Shown: positions 48,454 through 59,684, numbered from the stretch's first letter. The stretch is DNA of 64,000 bases from Saccharopolyspora rosea (GCF_025643595.1 NZ_CP102826.1:992001-1056000); one strand, 5' to 3'. Numbers and translations: made by a program. The notes: generated by a model not told the origin, from the sequence alone.

Positions 48454-49574
48454 ATCGACCAGGCGAGCTTGGCCTTGTCCTCCTGCGCCTGCCGCAACGT
48501 CTCGGGGTCGAACCCGCCGCTGGTGGGCGCGGCCGGGACGCGCAGCCCCTCGCTGATCGCCCAGCCCGAGCCGCGCTCGACCAGCGACCGGTGCTTGTTG
48601 GTGTAGTAGCCGGAGTTGATCGAGACCGCCACGCCGTGCGCACCGTTGGCCGCGGCCATCAGGTGCATGTGGAAGCGGGTGGACAGCCACCGCTGCCCGG
48701 CCGCGGCCGGCAGTCCGGAGTCGATGATCTCCGAGAACGGGTAGAACCGGGCGCCCGGCAGGTCGTGCTCGACGAGCGCGAAGACCTCCCGGTCGACGCG
48801 CGGGATGCCCTCCACGACACCGACCTGCTCGGGGTGCACGTCCCACTCGCGCAGCGTGTCGAGCAGGAAACCGGCCAGCGCGGGAACCGTGACGTCGAGC
48901 AGGTCGGACTGCAGGCAGATCATCACTTCCCGCAGGTCGTCGGTCCGGTACAGGTCCGGTTCGATGCCGAAGAACATGTCGTCGCCGGTCATCGACACCT
49001 GCCCGGCGCCCCCGGCCAACTCCGCCGACGGTTCGTCGCGCACGTCGACGACCGAGAACTGCGAGGCGAGGTTGCGCAGCAGCGGCTGCGCCTCGTCCGC
49101 GACGGGCCACAGCCCCTGCCCGGTCATCACGGCGCGCCCGCCGGAGCGGCGCGTCGCGGCGACGGCGGCGGCCAGCAGTCCCACGTGCCGCGGCCAGATC
49201 CCGTTGATGAACCCGCCGCCGATCACGTGCACCAGGTCGGCGCGCGCCGCGAGTTCGATCCCGGCCACCCAGCGGGGCGCGAGCCCGGGGTTGTTGACGG
49301 CGTGCTGGACGAACGAGGCGACTTCCCACGCGCCATCCGCCGGGGCTTCCCAGCACAACCGCCAGAACGTGTCGGTGAACCGGACGCGCGGGTGCAGGTG
49401 GCCGAGCAGGACCTCGCTGGGACCCGGGTTGGGGCAATCCACCCAGACCTCGCTGTCGGGGGCGGTCCGGGCGAGGTGCTTGAGCCAGGTGGCGGCGATG
49501 AGTTCGTCGCCGTAGTTGGGATGCCCGGTGGTGGCCACCAGGTAGAGAGTCGGGGGTGTGCGATTTTCGGTCAC
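48441..49574 (-). CDS. Polysaccharide pyruvyl transferase family protein
   Basis: 377 aa. The N-terminus reads LVATTGHPNYGDELIAATWL, with the G-N-x-GDE motif of this family; DLVHVIGGGFINGIWPRHVG and STRFHMHLMAAANG follow. These enzymes add ketal pyruvate to cell-wall or capsular sugars. No glycosyltransferase or other sugar gene is close, so the target is unknown. It converges with the tenA region and is 105 nt from the coiled-coil gene block. Confidence 0.82.
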   Translation of the reverse strand: MTENRTPPTLYLVATTGHPNYGDELIAATWLKHLARTAPDSEVWVDCPNPGPSEVLLGHLHPRVRFTDTFWRLCWEAPADGAWEVASFVQHAVNNPGLAPRWVAGIELAARADLVHVIGGGFINGIWPRHVGLLAAAVAATRRSGGRAVMTGQGLWPVADEAQPLLRNLASQFSVVDVRDEPSAELAGGAGQVSMTGDDMFFGIEPDLYRTDDLREVMICLQSDLLDVTVPALAGFLLDTLREWDVHPEQVGVVEGIPRVDREVFALVEHDLPGARFYPFSEIIDSGLPAAAGQRWLSTRFHMHLMAAANGAHGVAVSINSGYYTNKHRSLVERGSGWAISEGLRVPAAPTSGGFDPETLRQAQEDKAKLAWSIYGD

Positions 49575-49679
49575 GCGGGGCTCCAGAGGTCGGGGTCCTC
49601 GTGCCCCGCGAACCTAGCAAGTGGCGCGCGGAACCGGGCAGCGCCGCGTGAGCGCAGCCGTTGATATCAACGACGAGTA

Positions 49680-50087
49680 CTAGTTGATGCTCTTGAGCTC
49701 GTCGCGCAGCCGGGCCAACCGCTGCCGGGACCGGTTGAACCGCGCCTCGAACTGCCGCTCGAACAGGTCGGTGGGCAGTTCCGGCATGTCCACCCGCGCG
49801 GGCATCTGCGGCGCGGGCACCGGCGCTCCGGCGCGGGGCGGTTCGGCGGCCGGCCCCGCGGCCTGGGGAGCCGCCTGCGCAGGCAGTTCGCCGGCGGTCT
49901 GCGCGGGGCACTCCGCCGGGGCGGACGCGACGCTGCGGTCGGCGCGCAGCGCGTGCTTGCCGCGCGGGGCGGCGGATTCGGTGAGCCCGGCCTCGGCGAG
50001 CCGGCGGTGCGCGCGGTGCAGCAGCGGCCAGAAGACGAGGGTGGCCATCGCGAAGCCCGCGACGAACGTCATGATGATCAGGTCCAC
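49680..50087 (-). CDS. Small membrane protein with proline-rich linker
   Basis: 135 aa: an N-terminal membrane helix (LIIMTFVAGFAMATLVFWPL), a long Ala/Pro-rich linker, and a C-terminal amphipathic helix (LFERQFEARFNRSRQRLARL). It lies 15 nt behind the DivIVA-like gene and is probably cotranscribed. The build, membrane anchor plus cytoplasmic coil, suggests a partner for that protein. No family recognised. Confidence 0.65.
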   Translation of the reverse strand: MDLIIMTFVAGFAMATLVFWPLLHRAHRRLAEAGLTESAAPRGKHALRADRSVASAPAECPAQTAGELPAQAAPQAAGPAAEPPRAGAPVPAPQMPARVDMPELPTDLFERQFEARFNRSRQRLARLRDELKSIN

Positions 50088-50102
50088 GGTCGTGCTCCGA
50101 AA

Positions 50103-51008
50103 TCAGTTCTGCCGGGCGTGGTCACCGTCGGGGTGCGAGCCGTTGCCCTGCTGCCCGTCGACGAGCACCGGGACGGTCCGCGACTCGTCGCGCTGCTCGG
50201 GCACCTGGTGTTCGGCTTCGCCGTCGTCCGACGGGAGTCGGGGAGCGCGCAGCGTCGACGCGGACTCGTCGAGCATCCGCCGCGCCGATTCCATCGCGGA
50301 GAGCACCGAGCCGCGCAGTTCTTCGAGCTCCGCCTTCTTGCGGTTGATCTCCTCCACCGCCTGCAGCCGCATCCGCTCGCTCTCGGCGTCCCACTGCTCG
50401 CACTGGCGCCGGGTCTGGGTCATGAGCTCGTCGGCCTCTTCCTGGGCCGCCGCCATCGTCCTCTTGTACTCGTCGCGGATCGCCTGGCGCATCTTGCGCT
50501 CGCGGGTGCGCAGCTCGCCGAGCTGCTGCTCGTGCTCGCGGCGCAGCTCGTCGCGGCGGCGTTCCACGTCGGCGACGAGTTCCCCGCACTCGGTGCGCAG
50601 CTCGGCCGCGGTGCGCTCGGCCTCGCCGATCAGTTCGCGCGCCTCGGTCTCGGCGGTGCCGCGGATGATCTCGGCCTGCCGCTTGGCCTGGTCGCGCAGG
50701 GTCTGGACTTCCTCCTCGGCGATGTTGAGCATGTTCTGCACCCGCTGGGAGGCGGCGGGCAGGCCGGTGTCGGAGGACTCGATGGCCTTGAGGCGCTGCT
50801 CGGCCTGGTCGAGCGCGCGGCGCGTGTCGTCGCAGAGCTTGCGCAGGTCGGAGTTGAGCTGGACCGCCTCGTTGCGATCGATGGTGACCAACCGCAACTG
50901 GTCTTCCAGCAGCTCGACGTGCTCGGCGACCTGGTTGCGGTTGTAGCCTCGCATCTGGATGTCGAATCCCGGCCGGAGCGGGACGACGGCGTCGGCGGCG
51001 TCTTCCAT
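50103..51008 (-). CDS. DivIVA-domain coiled-coil protein
   Basis: 301 aa from the ATG at 51008 (GAGGAG upstream). The N-terminal DivIVA motif is present (PGFDIQMRGYNRNQVAEHVE), followed by a nearly continuous coiled coil from about residue 45 to 245 with heptad-rich segments such as AELRTECGELVADVERRRDE. Such proteins organise polar growth and septation in actinomycetes; this one is shorter and less canonical than Wag31/DivIVA, so it may be an accessory relative. The region upstream holds an iron box, but for the opposite-strand gene. Confidence 0.85.
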   Translation of the reverse strand: MEDAADAVVPLRPGFDIQMRGYNRNQVAEHVELLEDQLRLVTIDRNEAVQLNSDLRKLCDDTRRALDQAEQRLKAIESSDTGLPAASQRVQNMLNIAEEEVQTLRDQAKRQAEIIRGTAETEARELIGEAERTAAELRTECGELVADVERRRDELRREHEQQLGELRTRERKMRQAIRDEYKRTMAAAQEEADELMTQTRRQCEQWDAESERMRLQAVEEINRKKAELEELRGSVLSAMESARRMLDESASTLRAPRLPSDDGEAEHQVPEQRDESRTVPVLVDGQQGNGSHPDGDHARQN

Positions 51009-51228
51009 GGGGGCACTCCTCTCCGGGCGGCGAGGGTTGATCCGGTACGTCGGAGAGTAGGCGGGTCCGGGAAAGCTCGCCCAGCGAGAGAGGTTGACCA
51101 CCACCTGATCAGGTAGGGCCCACTCGAATTCGTCGATCGTGATCGCAGTGCGCTGATGCTGACACGGCGTCGTCCACAGTGCACTGATCGGGGCTCGGTG
51201 GTGTGAGTCGTGGTCACTCGGTCGATGG

Positions 51229-51247
51229 TTAGGTTAGGCTCGGCTCA
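51229..51247 (+). promoter_or_regulatory. Iron box (DtxR/IdeR/DmdR type) before the acyltransferase gene
   Basis: TTAGGTTAGGCTCGGCTCA matches the consensus TTAGGTTAGGCTAACCTAA at 15 of 19 positions and lies 21 nt before the GTG start. An iron-loaded DtxR-type repressor should bind here and shut the siderophore genes. Confidence 0.82.
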
Positions 51248-51268
51248 CGATTCACGAAGGGAGTGCGC

Positions 51269-52582
51269 GTGACGACGGACGCCGATCTCGCCGGACAGGC
51301 CCACCAGCGCTCCGCCGCGCTGCTGCGCAGGTGGTTGGCGGAGACCCACACCCCGGTCGCCGAGGGGCCGTTGCGGCTGTCGATCGGACCGCTGCGGCTG
51401 CGGACCGAGGTCGTCTACGACTCGCCGACCGGCGCGCACGGGTTCGGCCCGATCCACGTCGTGGACGGTGCGGACGCGGTGGTGGCGGTGGCCGAGCCCG
51501 GGGTGCTGGCCGCTGCCTGCGCCGCCGAAGCGCGGGCGCGGGCGTTGCCGGACGCGCCGGTCAACGAGCCCGGAGCCCGCTCGGTGGTCGACTGGCTGGT
51601 GACCGCCCTCGCCAGGCGGGAGGTGGACCCGCTGCCGCTGGCGGAGGACCTGGTCGCGGTCGGGCGGTCGGTGACCGACGCCGCGGAGGCGCGGCGCTGG
51701 TTGTCCGCGCACGTGGAAGGCCGGTTGCTGCCGGGGCTGGTGGGCGCGGACGGGTCGAGGTGCGCCACGTTGCTGACCCGGGGTGCGCTGGCGGTGATCG
51801 GCCTGTTCGGCAGGCGCGGCGTCGTGCACGAGGCGGACCTGATCGCCGCGCTGGCCGCGGAGCTGCGGGCGCTCGCCGAGACGCACCCGGACACCGAGCC
51901 GGTGGTGCGGCACTGGTTGACCAGCCCGACGTTGACCGATCTGGCCGTGCTCAACGGATCCGGGCTGCGGTACCGCGAGGAGGCGGGGCGGGTGCGTCCG
52001 GAACCCGTGCCGTTCGAGGTGCCCAACCCGTTGCGCCCGCCTGCCCCGGACGTGCCCGGTGTGCCGCTGCCGGAGCTGGGGGAGGGCTGGTCGCTGCGGC
52101 CGGTGGGGCTGGACGGGGACGTCGAGCTGGTGCACCGCTGGATGAACCGCGAGCACGTCGCGGTCAACTGGCACCAGGACTGGCCGCTGGACCGCTGGCG
52201 GGACGAGCTGACGGCGCAGCTCGACGGGCGGCACTCGTTGCCGTGCGTGGTCTCCCGGGACGGACGCGACGTCGCGTACCTGGAGCTCTACCGCGTCGTG
52301 CGGGACAAGCTGGCCCGCTGCTACGTCCACGACCCGCACGACCTCGGGGTGCACATCGCGATCGGCGAGCCGGACGCGATCGGGCGCGGGGTCGGATCGT
52401 CGCTGCTGCGCGCCGCCGCGCTGGGGCTGCTCGCCGCGGACCCGGCGTGCCGCCGGGTGGTCGCCGAGCCGAACGTCCACAATGGAGCGTCGGTGCGGGC
52501 CTTCGGCAAGGCCGGTTTCGAGCGGTCCCGCGAGGTGGGACTGGCGAACAAGAACTCCGCGCTCATGGTGTTCGCTCGCTGA
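51269..52582 (+). CDS. GNAT siderophore acyltransferase with unknown N-terminal domain
   Basis: 437 aa from the GTG at 51269 (AAGGGAG five bases upstream). The C-terminal about 200 residues are an AlcB/IucB/MbtK-type acetyltransferase: LRPVGLDGDVELVHRWMNRE, HVAVNWHQDWPLDRWRDEL, VAYLELYRVVRDKLA and RVVAEPNVHNGASVRAFGKA with the conserved His and Asp positions. Those enzymes acylate N-hydroxylated lysine or ornithine. The first 240 residues have no family I recognise. An iron box precedes it and an ornithine hydroxylase is encoded in the same cluster, so acylation of N5-hydroxyornithine is the likely job. Confidence 0.83.
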   Translation: MTTDADLAGQAHQRSAALLRRWLAETHTPVAEGPLRLSIGPLRLRTEVVYDSPTGAHGFGPIHVVDGADAVVAVAEPGVLAAACAAEARARALPDAPVNEPGARSVVDWLVTALARREVDPLPLAEDLVAVGRSVTDAAEARRWLSAHVEGRLLPGLVGADGSRCATLLTRGALAVIGLFGRRGVVHEADLIAALAAELRALAETHPDTEPVVRHWLTSPTLTDLAVLNGSGLRYREEAGRVRPEPVPFEVPNPLRPPAPDVPGVPLPELGEGWSLRPVGLDGDVELVHRWMNREHVAVNWHQDWPLDRWRDELTAQLDGRHSLPCVVSRDGRDVAYLELYRVVRDKLARCYVHDPHDLGVHIAIGEPDAIGRGVGSSLLRAAALGLLAADPACRRVVAEPNVHNGASVRAFGKAGFERSREVGLANKNSALMVFAR

Positions 52583-52636
52583 CGCGGACCGGGGTGAGGA
52601 GTCCCACGCGGCCTGTTCCGGCGATCGGCCATCAAG

Positions 52637-52655
52637 TAAGGTAAGCCTTACTTGA
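52637..52655 (+). promoter_or_regulatory. Iron box before the NRPS gene
   Basis: TAAGGTAAGCCTTACTTGA matches the iron-box consensus at about 13 of 19 positions and is nearly a palindrome around AAGTAAGG/CCTTACTT. It lies 22 nt before the NRPS start, so initiation should be blocked when iron is plentiful. Confidence 0.75.
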
Positions 52656-52676
52656 GTCTGGATCTTGGGGAGAGCG

Positions 52677-55600
52677 ATGCCCGCTGAGCTGTCGGGGCCG
52701 GGACCGTTGACGGCCGGCCAGTCCGGGATCTGGTACGCGCAGCAGCTCGACGCCGCGAATCCGATCTTCAACACCGCCGAGTACGTCGAGATCGACGGTC
52801 CGCTGGACCCGGAGCGGTTCGCCGCCGCGCTGCGCGCGGTGGTCGGGGAGGCCGAGTCGCTGCGGCTGCGGGTCGTCGCGGGTGAGGACGGTCCGAGGCA
52901 GGTCGTCGACCCGGTCGGCGAGGTCGAGGTGCCGGTGGTGGACTGCTCCGACGCCCCCGACCCGCGGCAGCGGGCGCTTGAGCGGATGCGCGCCGACCTC
53001 GACGAACCGGTGGACCCCGCGGCCGGGCGGTTGTGGACCGCCGCGCTGTTCCGCCTCGGCGAGCGGCGCTGGTGGTGGTACCAGCGGATCCACCACGTGG
53101 CCATCGACGGGTACGGGTTCTCGATCGTGCTGCGCCGCGTCGCCGAGGTCTACAGCGCGCTGGTGGCCGGTCGGGACCCCGGCCCGTCGCCGTTCGGGGC
53201 GCTGGATTCGCTGGTGGCCGCGGAGCGGGAGTACCGGGAGTCGGAGAAGTTCCAGCGCGACGCCGAGTTCTGGCGCGACCACCTCGCGGACCGGCCCGAG
53301 GTCGTCACGCTCGCCGGGCGCACCGCGCGCAGTGCGCACACCTTCCACCGGCAGGCCGAGGTGCTGCCCGGCGGCACCGAGGCGCTGGGCGAGGCGGCCG
53401 CGCACAGCCGGACCATCTGGACCGATGCGCTGATCGCCGCCGTCGCCGCCTACGTGCACCGGATGACAGGCGCCGAGGACGTGGTGCTCGGGCTGCCGGT
53501 GATGGGGCGACTGGGATCGGCGTCGCTGCGGGTGCCGGGGATGGTGGTCAACGTGCTGCCGCTGCGGCTGCGCGTCGCCCCGGGCACCACGCGCGCCGAA
53601 CTCGTCGCGCAGGTCGCCAAGGCCGTGCGCGAGCTGCGCAAGCACCAGAACTACCGGGGCGAGGACCTGCGGCGGGACCTGAAGTTGCTGGGCGCGGACC
53701 GCCCGCTGTTCGGTCCGATGGTCAACATCAAGTCCTTCGACTACGACCTGGCTTTCGGCGACAGCCCGGCGACCGTGCACAACCTCGCCGCCGGCCCCGT
53801 CGACGACCTGACCGTCGCGGTCTACGGCAGCGGGGCGGACCTGCGGCTGGAGTTCGACGCCAACCCGGACCTCTACTCCGCCGACGACCTGGCCGCGCAC
53901 CGCGAGCGGTTCGCGCGGTTCCTGCGCGCGTTCGCGGCCGAGGACGGTCCGGTCGAGCGCATCGACCTGCTCGCGCCCGAGGAGCGCGAGCGGATCCTCG
54001 TCGAGTGGAACGCACCACTGCCCGGCAACCGGCCCGCGCCCGAGGCGACGCTGCCGCAGCTGTTCGAGGAGCAGGCCGCCCGCACCCCCGACGCCATCGC
54101 GGTGACCTGCGGCGACCAGCAGCTGCGCTACGACGAGCTGAACGAGCGGGCGAACCGGCTCGCGCACCACCTCATCGACCACGGCATCGGTCCCGAGCAG
54201 CTCGTGGCGCTGTCGCTGCCGCGCTCGGCGGAACTGGTCGTGGCGCTGCTGGCGGTGCTGAAGTCGGGCGCGGCGTACCTGCCGCTGGACCCCGGGCACC
54301 CCGCGGAGCGGATCGCCCACGTGGTCGCCGATTCGCGCCCGTCGCTGGCGATCAGCGACACCGACCACAGTGGACACCTGCCGGACGGCATCCACCGGGT
54401 GCTGCTGGACGATCCGAACGAGGCCGCCGCGATCTCCCGGCATTCGCCGCGCGACCCGAAACCCGGCGAGCGCGGGCCGCTCACGCCGGACCACGCCGCG
54501 TACGTGATCTACACGTCCGGTTCGACCGGCCGCCCCAAGGGCGTGGCGATCCCGCACCAGAACGTGGTGCGGTTGTTCACCGCCACCGAGCCGTGGTTCT
54601 CCTTCGGCCCGGACGACGTGTGGACGCTGTTCCACTCCTACGCCTTCGACTTCTCGGTGTGGGAGTTGTGGGGCGCGCTGCTGCACGGCGGGCGGCTGGT
54701 GGTCGTGCCGCACGAGATCAGCCGGTCGCCCCGGGAATTCCTGGACCTGCTGGTCCGGGAGCGGGTCACCGTGCTCAACCAGACGCCCTCGGCGTTCTAC
54801 CAGCTCATCCAGGCCGACCGGGAGGCGCCGGGCGCCGGGTTGGCGCTGCGCTGGGTCGTCTTCGGCGGCGAGGCGCTCGAACTGTCCAGGTTGGACGACT
54901 GGTACGCGCGGCACCCGGAGTCGCCGACGCTGGTCAACATGTACGGGATCACCGAGACCACGGTCCACGTGACCCACATCGAGCTGGACCGCGAGGTGGT
55001 CGCCCGCCGGGACGGCAGCGTCATCGGCCGCGGTATCCCCGACCTGCGGGTGTACGTGCTCGACCGGTCGTTGCAACCGGTCCCGCCGGGTGTGGTCGGT
55101 GAGCTGTACGTCGGCGGCGAGGGCCTGGCCCGCGGTTACCTCGGGCGGCGCGGCCTGACCGCGCAGCGGTTCGTCGCCGACCCCTACGGCCCGGCGGGCT
55201 CGCGGATGTACCGCTCCGGCGACCTGGCCCGCTGGCGCCCGGACGGGACGCTGGAGTTCATCGGACGCGCCGACCACCAGGTCAAGGTGCGCGGGTTCCG
55301 CATCGAACTCGGCGAGATCGAGGCGAACCTGGCCGCGCACCCGGACGTCCGGCAGGCGGCCGTGGTCGTCCGGGAGGACCGGCCGGGCGACCGGCGACTG
55401 GTCGGCTACGCCGTCGGCGATGTCGACCCGACCGCGCTGCGGGAGCACCTCGCGGCGCGGCTGCCCGGTTACATGGTGCCGTCGGCGTTCGTCCCGGTGG
55501 ACTCGATCCCGTTGACCGCCAACGGGAAACTCGACACCGCCGCGCTGCCCGCCCCCGACTTCGGGGCGGCGGCGGGCGGTCGGGGACCGCGCGACGACGT

Positions 55601-58600
55601 CGAGGCGGTGCTGTGCCGGTTGTTCGCCGAGGTGCTCGGCGTCCCGGAGGTCGGCATCGACGACGGCTTCTTCGACCTCGGCGGGCACTCGCTGCTCGCC
55701 ACGCGCCTGCTGTCCCGGGTGCGCGCCGAACTCGGCGCCGAACCGACCATCCGCACCCTCTTCGACCACCCCACGGTCGCCGGACTGGCCGAGCGGCTCG
55801 GCGCCGGTGCGCGCCGCCCCGCGCTGCGACCGGCCGAACGCCCCGACCGGCTCCCGCTCTCCTTCGCGCAGCAGCGGTTGTGGTTCCTGCACCGACTGGA
55901 AGGGCCGAGCGCGACCTACAACCTCCCGCTGGTGCTGCGGATGTCCGGCAGCCCGGACGTGCCCGCGCTGCGCGCGGCGGTGGCGGACGTGGTCGGCAGG
56001 CACGAGGCGCTGCGCACGGTTTTCCCCGACTCGCTCGGGGAACCGCGGCAGGAGGTGCTGGACGCCGGACCGGAGCTGGTCGTCCGCCAGGTGTCCGATG
56101 TGGACTCCGAGGTGGCCGCGGCGGCGCGGCACGGCTTCGACCTCGCGCAGGAACCGCCGCTGCGGGCGGTGCTGTTCGAGGCCGGCGGCGAGCACGTCCT
56201 GCTGCTCCTGCTGCACCACATCGCCGGTGACGAGTGGTCGCTGCGCCCGCTGGTGCGGGACCTGTCCACCGCCTACGCGGCTCGGTTGCGCGGCGCCGCG
56301 CCCGACTGGGCACCGCTGCCCGTGCAGTACGCGGACTACGCGCTGTGGCAACGGGAACTGCTCGCCTCGGGCCTGGCGGCCCGGCAGCTGGAGCACTGGC
56401 GCCGCGAGCTGGACGGGCTGCCGGACCAGCTCGAACTGCCCACCGACTTCCCGCGTCCGGCGGTGTCCGGGCACCGCGGTGCGTCGGTGCGCTTCGAGAT
56501 CCCCGCCGAACTGCACGAACGGCTCCGCCGGGTGGCGGCCGAGCACCGGGCGAGCGTGTTCATGGTGCTGCAGGCCGGGCTGGCGGCACTGCTCACCCGG
56601 CTCGGCGCGGGCACCGACGTGCCCATCGGGACCCCGGTCGCCGGACGCGGCGACGACGCGCTCGACGACCTGGTCGGGTTCTTCGTCAACAGCCTCGTGC
56701 TGCGCACCGACACCTCCGGCGACCCGAGCTTCGCCGAGCTCGTGGAGCGGGTGCGGCGGACCGACCTGGCCGCCTACGACAACGCCGACCTGCCGTTCGA
56801 ACGCCTCGCCGAGGAGCTGAACCCGGCGCGGTCGCTGTCCCGGCACCCGCTGTTCCAGGTGGTGCTGGCCTACTGGGGCGCCACCGAGTCGGTCCGCGCC
56901 GAGCTGCCCGGGCTGGAGACCACTGTGGACACCGCGGACGCCGGCGCGGCCAAGTTCGACCTCGCGGTCAGCCTCACCGAGCGCTCCGGCGGCGGTGCCG
57001 ACGGGATCGTGCGCTACAGCACCGAGTTGTTCACCGGGCGGACCGCGGCGGAACTGGCCGAGCGGTTCGTGCGGCTGCTGGCGCACGCCGTCGCCGACCC
57101 GGGCGCACCCGTCGGACGGCTGGAGATCCTCGGCGCCGACGAGCGGCGGCAACTGCTCGGCTGGGGCGACGCGGTCGCCGACGCCGACTCCACCCCGGTC
57201 ACCACGTTCCCCGCGCTGTTCGCCGAACGCGTCGCGCAGGACCCGGACAAGCCCGCGCTGGTGTTCGAGGACGTGCAGCTGTCCTACGCCGAACTCGACG
57301 AGCGGGTCACGCGGCTGGCGCGGGTGCTCGTCGAGCGCGGCGTCGGACCCGGCGACATCGTCGGGGTGATGCTGCCCAGGTCACCGGAGCTGATCGTCGG
57401 GCTGCTCGCGGTGATGGCCGCCGGGGCGGCGTACCTCGCGCTCGACCCGGACTACCCCGTCGAACGGCTGCGGTACATGGCCGACGACGCCCGGCCCCGG
57501 TACGTCGTCACCGACGGTTCGGGCGCCGATCTCGGCGTCCCACCGGTGAACTGCCACGAGAGTCCACAGGGGACACCGGCGCTGCCCGTCCCGGCGGCGG
57601 ACGACCCGGCGTACGTCATCTACACCTCCGGCTCGACCGGCCGACCCAAGGGCGTCGTCGTGCCGCACCGGGGCATCGCCAAGCTGCTGGCCACCCAGCA
57701 GCAGCGGGTCGGCGTCACCGCCGACAGCCGGGTGTTGCAGTTCGCCTCGCCGAGCTTCGACGTGGCGTTCTGGGAGATGTGCATGGGCCTGCTCTCGGGC
57801 GGGACCCTCGTCGTGGTGCCCGCCGAGCGGCGGGTGCCCGGCGAGCCGCTGGCCGAGTACGCGCGGCAGCACCGCGTCACGCACCTGGCCATCGGGCCGT
57901 CGGTGCTGGGCATGTTCCCCGCCGACACCGAACTCCCGCCGGACGCGACGTTGCTGTGCGGGGCCGAGAAGGTGCCGTCCGACCTGGTGCGGCGCTGGGC
58001 GCGGGACCGGCGGATGCTCAACTGCTACGGCCCCACCGAGGCCACCGTGAACTCGACGCTGTGGGACTGCGATCCCGACGAGAGCGGCACCACCGTGCCC
58101 ATCGGCGTGCCCGACCCCGGGGCCCGGGTGTACGTGCTGGACGCGGCGTTGCGACCGGTGCCGCCGGGTGTGGTCGGGGAGCTCTACGTCGCCGGGACCG
58201 GTCTGGCGCACGGTTACCTCCACCGGCCCGGGCTGACGGCGCAGCGCTTCGTCGCCGACCCGTTCGGGCCGCCCGGCTCGCGGATGTACCGCACCGGTGA
58301 CCTCGTCCGCTGGCGCCGGGACGGCGCGCTGGACTTCGCCGGTCGCGCCGACGACCAGGTCAAGGTGCGCGGCTTCCGCATCGAGCTCGGCGAGGTCGAG
58401 GCCGCGCTGGCGCGGCGCGACGACGTCGACCAGGTCGCCGCCGTGGTCCGCGAGGACACCCCGGGGGACAAGCGGTTGGTCGCCTACGTCGTCGGCGGCC
58501 GGGCCGACGCCGCGGAACTGCGGCGGCACGCCGCGGAGTCGCTGCCGGACTACATGGTCCCGGCGGCGGTGGTGTTCGTCGACGCGCTGCCGCTGATGCC

Positions 58601-59684
58601 CAACGGCAAGCTCGACCGCAACGCGCTGCCCGCGCCGGACCTCGGCGAGGCCGTGGGCGACGACATGCCGCGCAACCCCACCGAGGAAGTGCTCTGCGGG
58701 CTGTTCGCGGAAGTGCTCGGGCTGCCCCGGGTCGGCGTGCACGACGTGTTCTTCGACCTCGGCGGGCACTCGCTGCTGGCCGCCAAGCTGATCGGCCGCG
58801 TCCGCGACGCGCTCGGCGCGCGGCTCAACGTCGGCAGCCTGTTCGCCGCGCCGACACCGGCCGGACTCGCCGAGCGGTTGCAGACCGGCGGGCGGGACGC
58901 GCTCGACATCCTGCTCCCGCTGCGCACCGACGGCACCGCCGAACCGCTGTTCTGCGTGCACCCGGCCGCCGGACTGGCGTGGCCGTTCTCCGGGCTGCTC
59001 AAGCACATCGACGCCGACCGGCCGATCTACGGCGTGCAGTCGCGCGGGCTCGCCGAACCCCGGCCGGTCGCGGCGACGCTGCACGAGATGGCCGCCGAGT
59101 ACCTCGAACACGTCCGGGCGGTCCAGCCGCACGGGCCGTACCACTTCCTGGGCTGGTCGTTCGGCGGCGTCGTCGCGCACGAGATGAGCACCCAGCTGCA
59201 GGCCCAGGGGGAGCAGGTCCGGTTCCTGTGCATGCTCGACTCCTACCCGAAGGACGTGTGGGACGAACTGCCGAGCGAGGCCGAAGCGCTCAGGGCGCTG
59301 CTGTACATGGCCGGGTACGACATGACTCGATTGGGTGAACAGGACCCGACTCGGGAGGACGTCATGGCGATCCTGTCCGCGGAGGGCAGCGCACTGGCCA
59401 ACCTGGAGGAGCACACCATCACGGCGATCATCGACAACTTCGCCAACTGCGCGGTGTTGGAGAACGAGGCCGAGCACGACAAGTTCCGCGGGGACGTGCT
59501 CTTCTTCACCGCTGCGGTCAACCCGGCCAAGGCGTCGCTGACCTCCGCGATGTGGCAGCCGTACGTGGACGGCGTGGTGGAGAACCACGACATCGCGTGC
59601 GAGCACAAAGACATGACCCGGCCCGGTCCGCTCGCCGAGATCGGCGCCCTGGTCGACGCTCGCCTCCGGGAGGCGTCGAGCTGA
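52677..59684 (+). CDS. Bimodular siderophore nonribosomal peptide synthetase (C-A-T-C-A-T-TE)
   Basis: 2335 aa, ATG with GGGGAGA upstream. Domains in order: an EntF-like condensation domain (about 1-435; HHVAIDG at 139-145); adenylation 1 (about 450-960; [11 protein letters not shown] near 611); carrier (GGHSL, Ser near 1005); LCL-type condensation (about 1050-1480; HHIAGDEWS near 1180); adenylation 2 (P-loop near 1649); carrier (Ser near 2031); thioesterase (about 2080-2335, GWSFGG near 2159). By hand the A1 code reads DFWNVGMVHK (threonine pattern) and A2 DVWALGCVNK (resembles acyl-hydroxyornithine codes). No epimerase. Expected product: aryl or acyl-Thr-(acyl)hOrn, possibly oligomerised by the TE. 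Confidence 0.92.
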   Translation: MPAELSGPGPLTAGQSGIWYAQQLDAANPIFNTAEYVEIDGPLDPERFAAALRAVVGEAESLRLRVVAGEDGPRQVVDPVGEVEVPVVDCSDAPDPRQRALERMRADLDEPVDPAAGRLWTAALFRLGERRWWWYQRIHHVAIDGYGFSIVLRRVAEVYSALVAGRDPGPSPFGALDSLVAAEREYRESEKFQRDAEFWRDHLADRPEVVTLAGRTARSAHTFHRQAEVLPGGTEALGEAAAHSRTIWTDALIAAVAAYVHRMTGAEDVVLGLPVMGRLGSASLRVPGMVVNVLPLRLRVAPGTTRAELVAQVAKAVRELRKHQNYRGEDLRRDLKLLGADRPLFGPMVNIKSFDYDLAFGDSPATVHNLAAGPVDDLTVAVYGSGADLRLEFDANPDLYSADDLAAHRERFARFLRAFAAEDGPVERIDLLAPEERERILVEWNAPLPGNRPAPEATLPQLFEEQAARTPDAIAVTCGDQQLRYDELNERANRLAHHLIDHGIGPEQLVALSLPRSAELVVALLAVLKSGAAYLPLDPGHPAERIAHVVADSRPSLAISDTDHSGHLPDGIHRVLLDDPNEAAAISRHSPRDPKPGERGPLTPDHAAYVIYTSGSTGRPKGVAIPHQNVVRLFTATEPWFSFGPDDVWTLFHSYAFDFSVWELWGALLHGGRLVVVPHEISRSPREFLDLLVRERVTVLNQTPSAFYQLIQADREAPGAGLALRWVVFGGEALELSRLDDWYARHPESPTLVNMYGITETTVHVTHIELDREVVARRDGSVIGRGIPDLRVYVLDRSLQPVPPGVVGELYVGGEGLARGYLGRRGLTAQRFVADPYGPAGSRMYRSGDLARWRPDGTLEFIGRADHQVKVRGFRIELGEIEANLAAHPDVRQAAVVVREDRPGDRRLVGYAVGDVDPTALREHLAARLPGYMVPSAFVPVDSIPLTANGKLDTAALPAPDFGAAAGGRGPRDDVEAVLCRLFAEVLGVPEVGIDDGFFDLGGHSLLATRLLSRVRAELGAEPTIRTLFDHPTVAGLAERLGAGARRPALRPAERPDRLPLSFAQQRLWFLHRLEGPSATYNLPLVLRMSGSPDVPALRAAVADVVGRHEALRTVFPDSLGEPRQEVLDAGPELVVRQVSDVDSEVAAAARHGFDLAQEPPLRAVLFEAGGEHVLLLLLHHIAGDEWSLRPLVRDLSTAYAARLRGAAPDWAPLPVQYADYALWQRELLASGLAARQLEHWRRELDGLPDQLELPTDFPRPAVSGHRGASVRFEIPAELHERLRRVAAEHRASVFMVLQAGLAALLTRLGAGTDVPIGTPVAGRGDDALDDLVGFFVNSLVLRTDTSGDPSFAELVERVRRTDLAAYDNADLPFERLAEELNPARSLSRHPLFQVVLAYWGATESVRAELPGLETTVDTADAGAAKFDLAVSLTERSGGGADGIVRYSTELFTGRTAAELAERFVRLLAHAVADPGAPVGRLEILGADERRQLLGWGDAVADADSTPVTTFPALFAERVAQDPDKPALVFEDVQLSYAELDERVTRLARVLVERGVGPGDIVGVMLPRSPELIVGLLAVMAAGAAYLALDPDYPVERLRYMADDARPRYVVTDGSGADLGVPPVNCHESPQGTPALPVPAADDPAYVIYTSGSTGRPKGVVVPHRGIAKLLATQQQRVGVTADSRVLQFASPSFDVAFWEMCMGLLSGGTLVVVPAERRVPGEPLAEYARQHRVTHLAIGPSVLGMFPADTELPPDATLLCGAEKVPSDLVRRWARDRRMLNCYGPTEATVNSTLWDCDPDESGTTVPIGVPDPGARVYVLDAALRPVPPGVVGELYVAGTGLAHGYLHRPGLTAQRFVADPFGPPGSRMYRTGDLVRWRRDGALDFAGRADDQVKVRGFRIELGEVEAALARRDDVDQVAAVVREDTPGDKRLVAYVVGGRADAAELRRHAAESLPDYMVPAAVVFVDALPLMPNGKLDRNALPAPDLGEAVGDDMPRNPTEEVLCGLFAEVLGLPRVGVHDVFFDLGGHSLLAAKLIGRVRDALGARLNVGSLFAAPTPAGLAERLQTGGRDALDILLPLRTDGTAEPLFCVHPAAGLAWPFSGLLKHIDADRPIYGVQSRGLAEPRPVAATLHEMAAEYLEHVRAVQPHGPYHFLGWSFGGVVAHEMSTQLQAQGEQVRFLCMLDSYPKDVWDELPSEAEALRALLYMAGYDMTRLGEQDPTREDVMAILSAEGSALANLEEHTITAIIDNFANCAVLENEAEHDKFRGDVLFFTAAVNPAKASLTSAMWQPYVDGVVENHDIACEHKDMTRPGPLAEIGALVDARLREASS

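Noticed and set aside
52632-57152. 1506-aa open frame on the minus strand opposite the NRPS
   Set aside because: It is a shadow of the high-GC NRPS gene, with low-complexity Arg/Gly/Gln-rich sequence and no domain; the plus strand has complete NRPS motifs.
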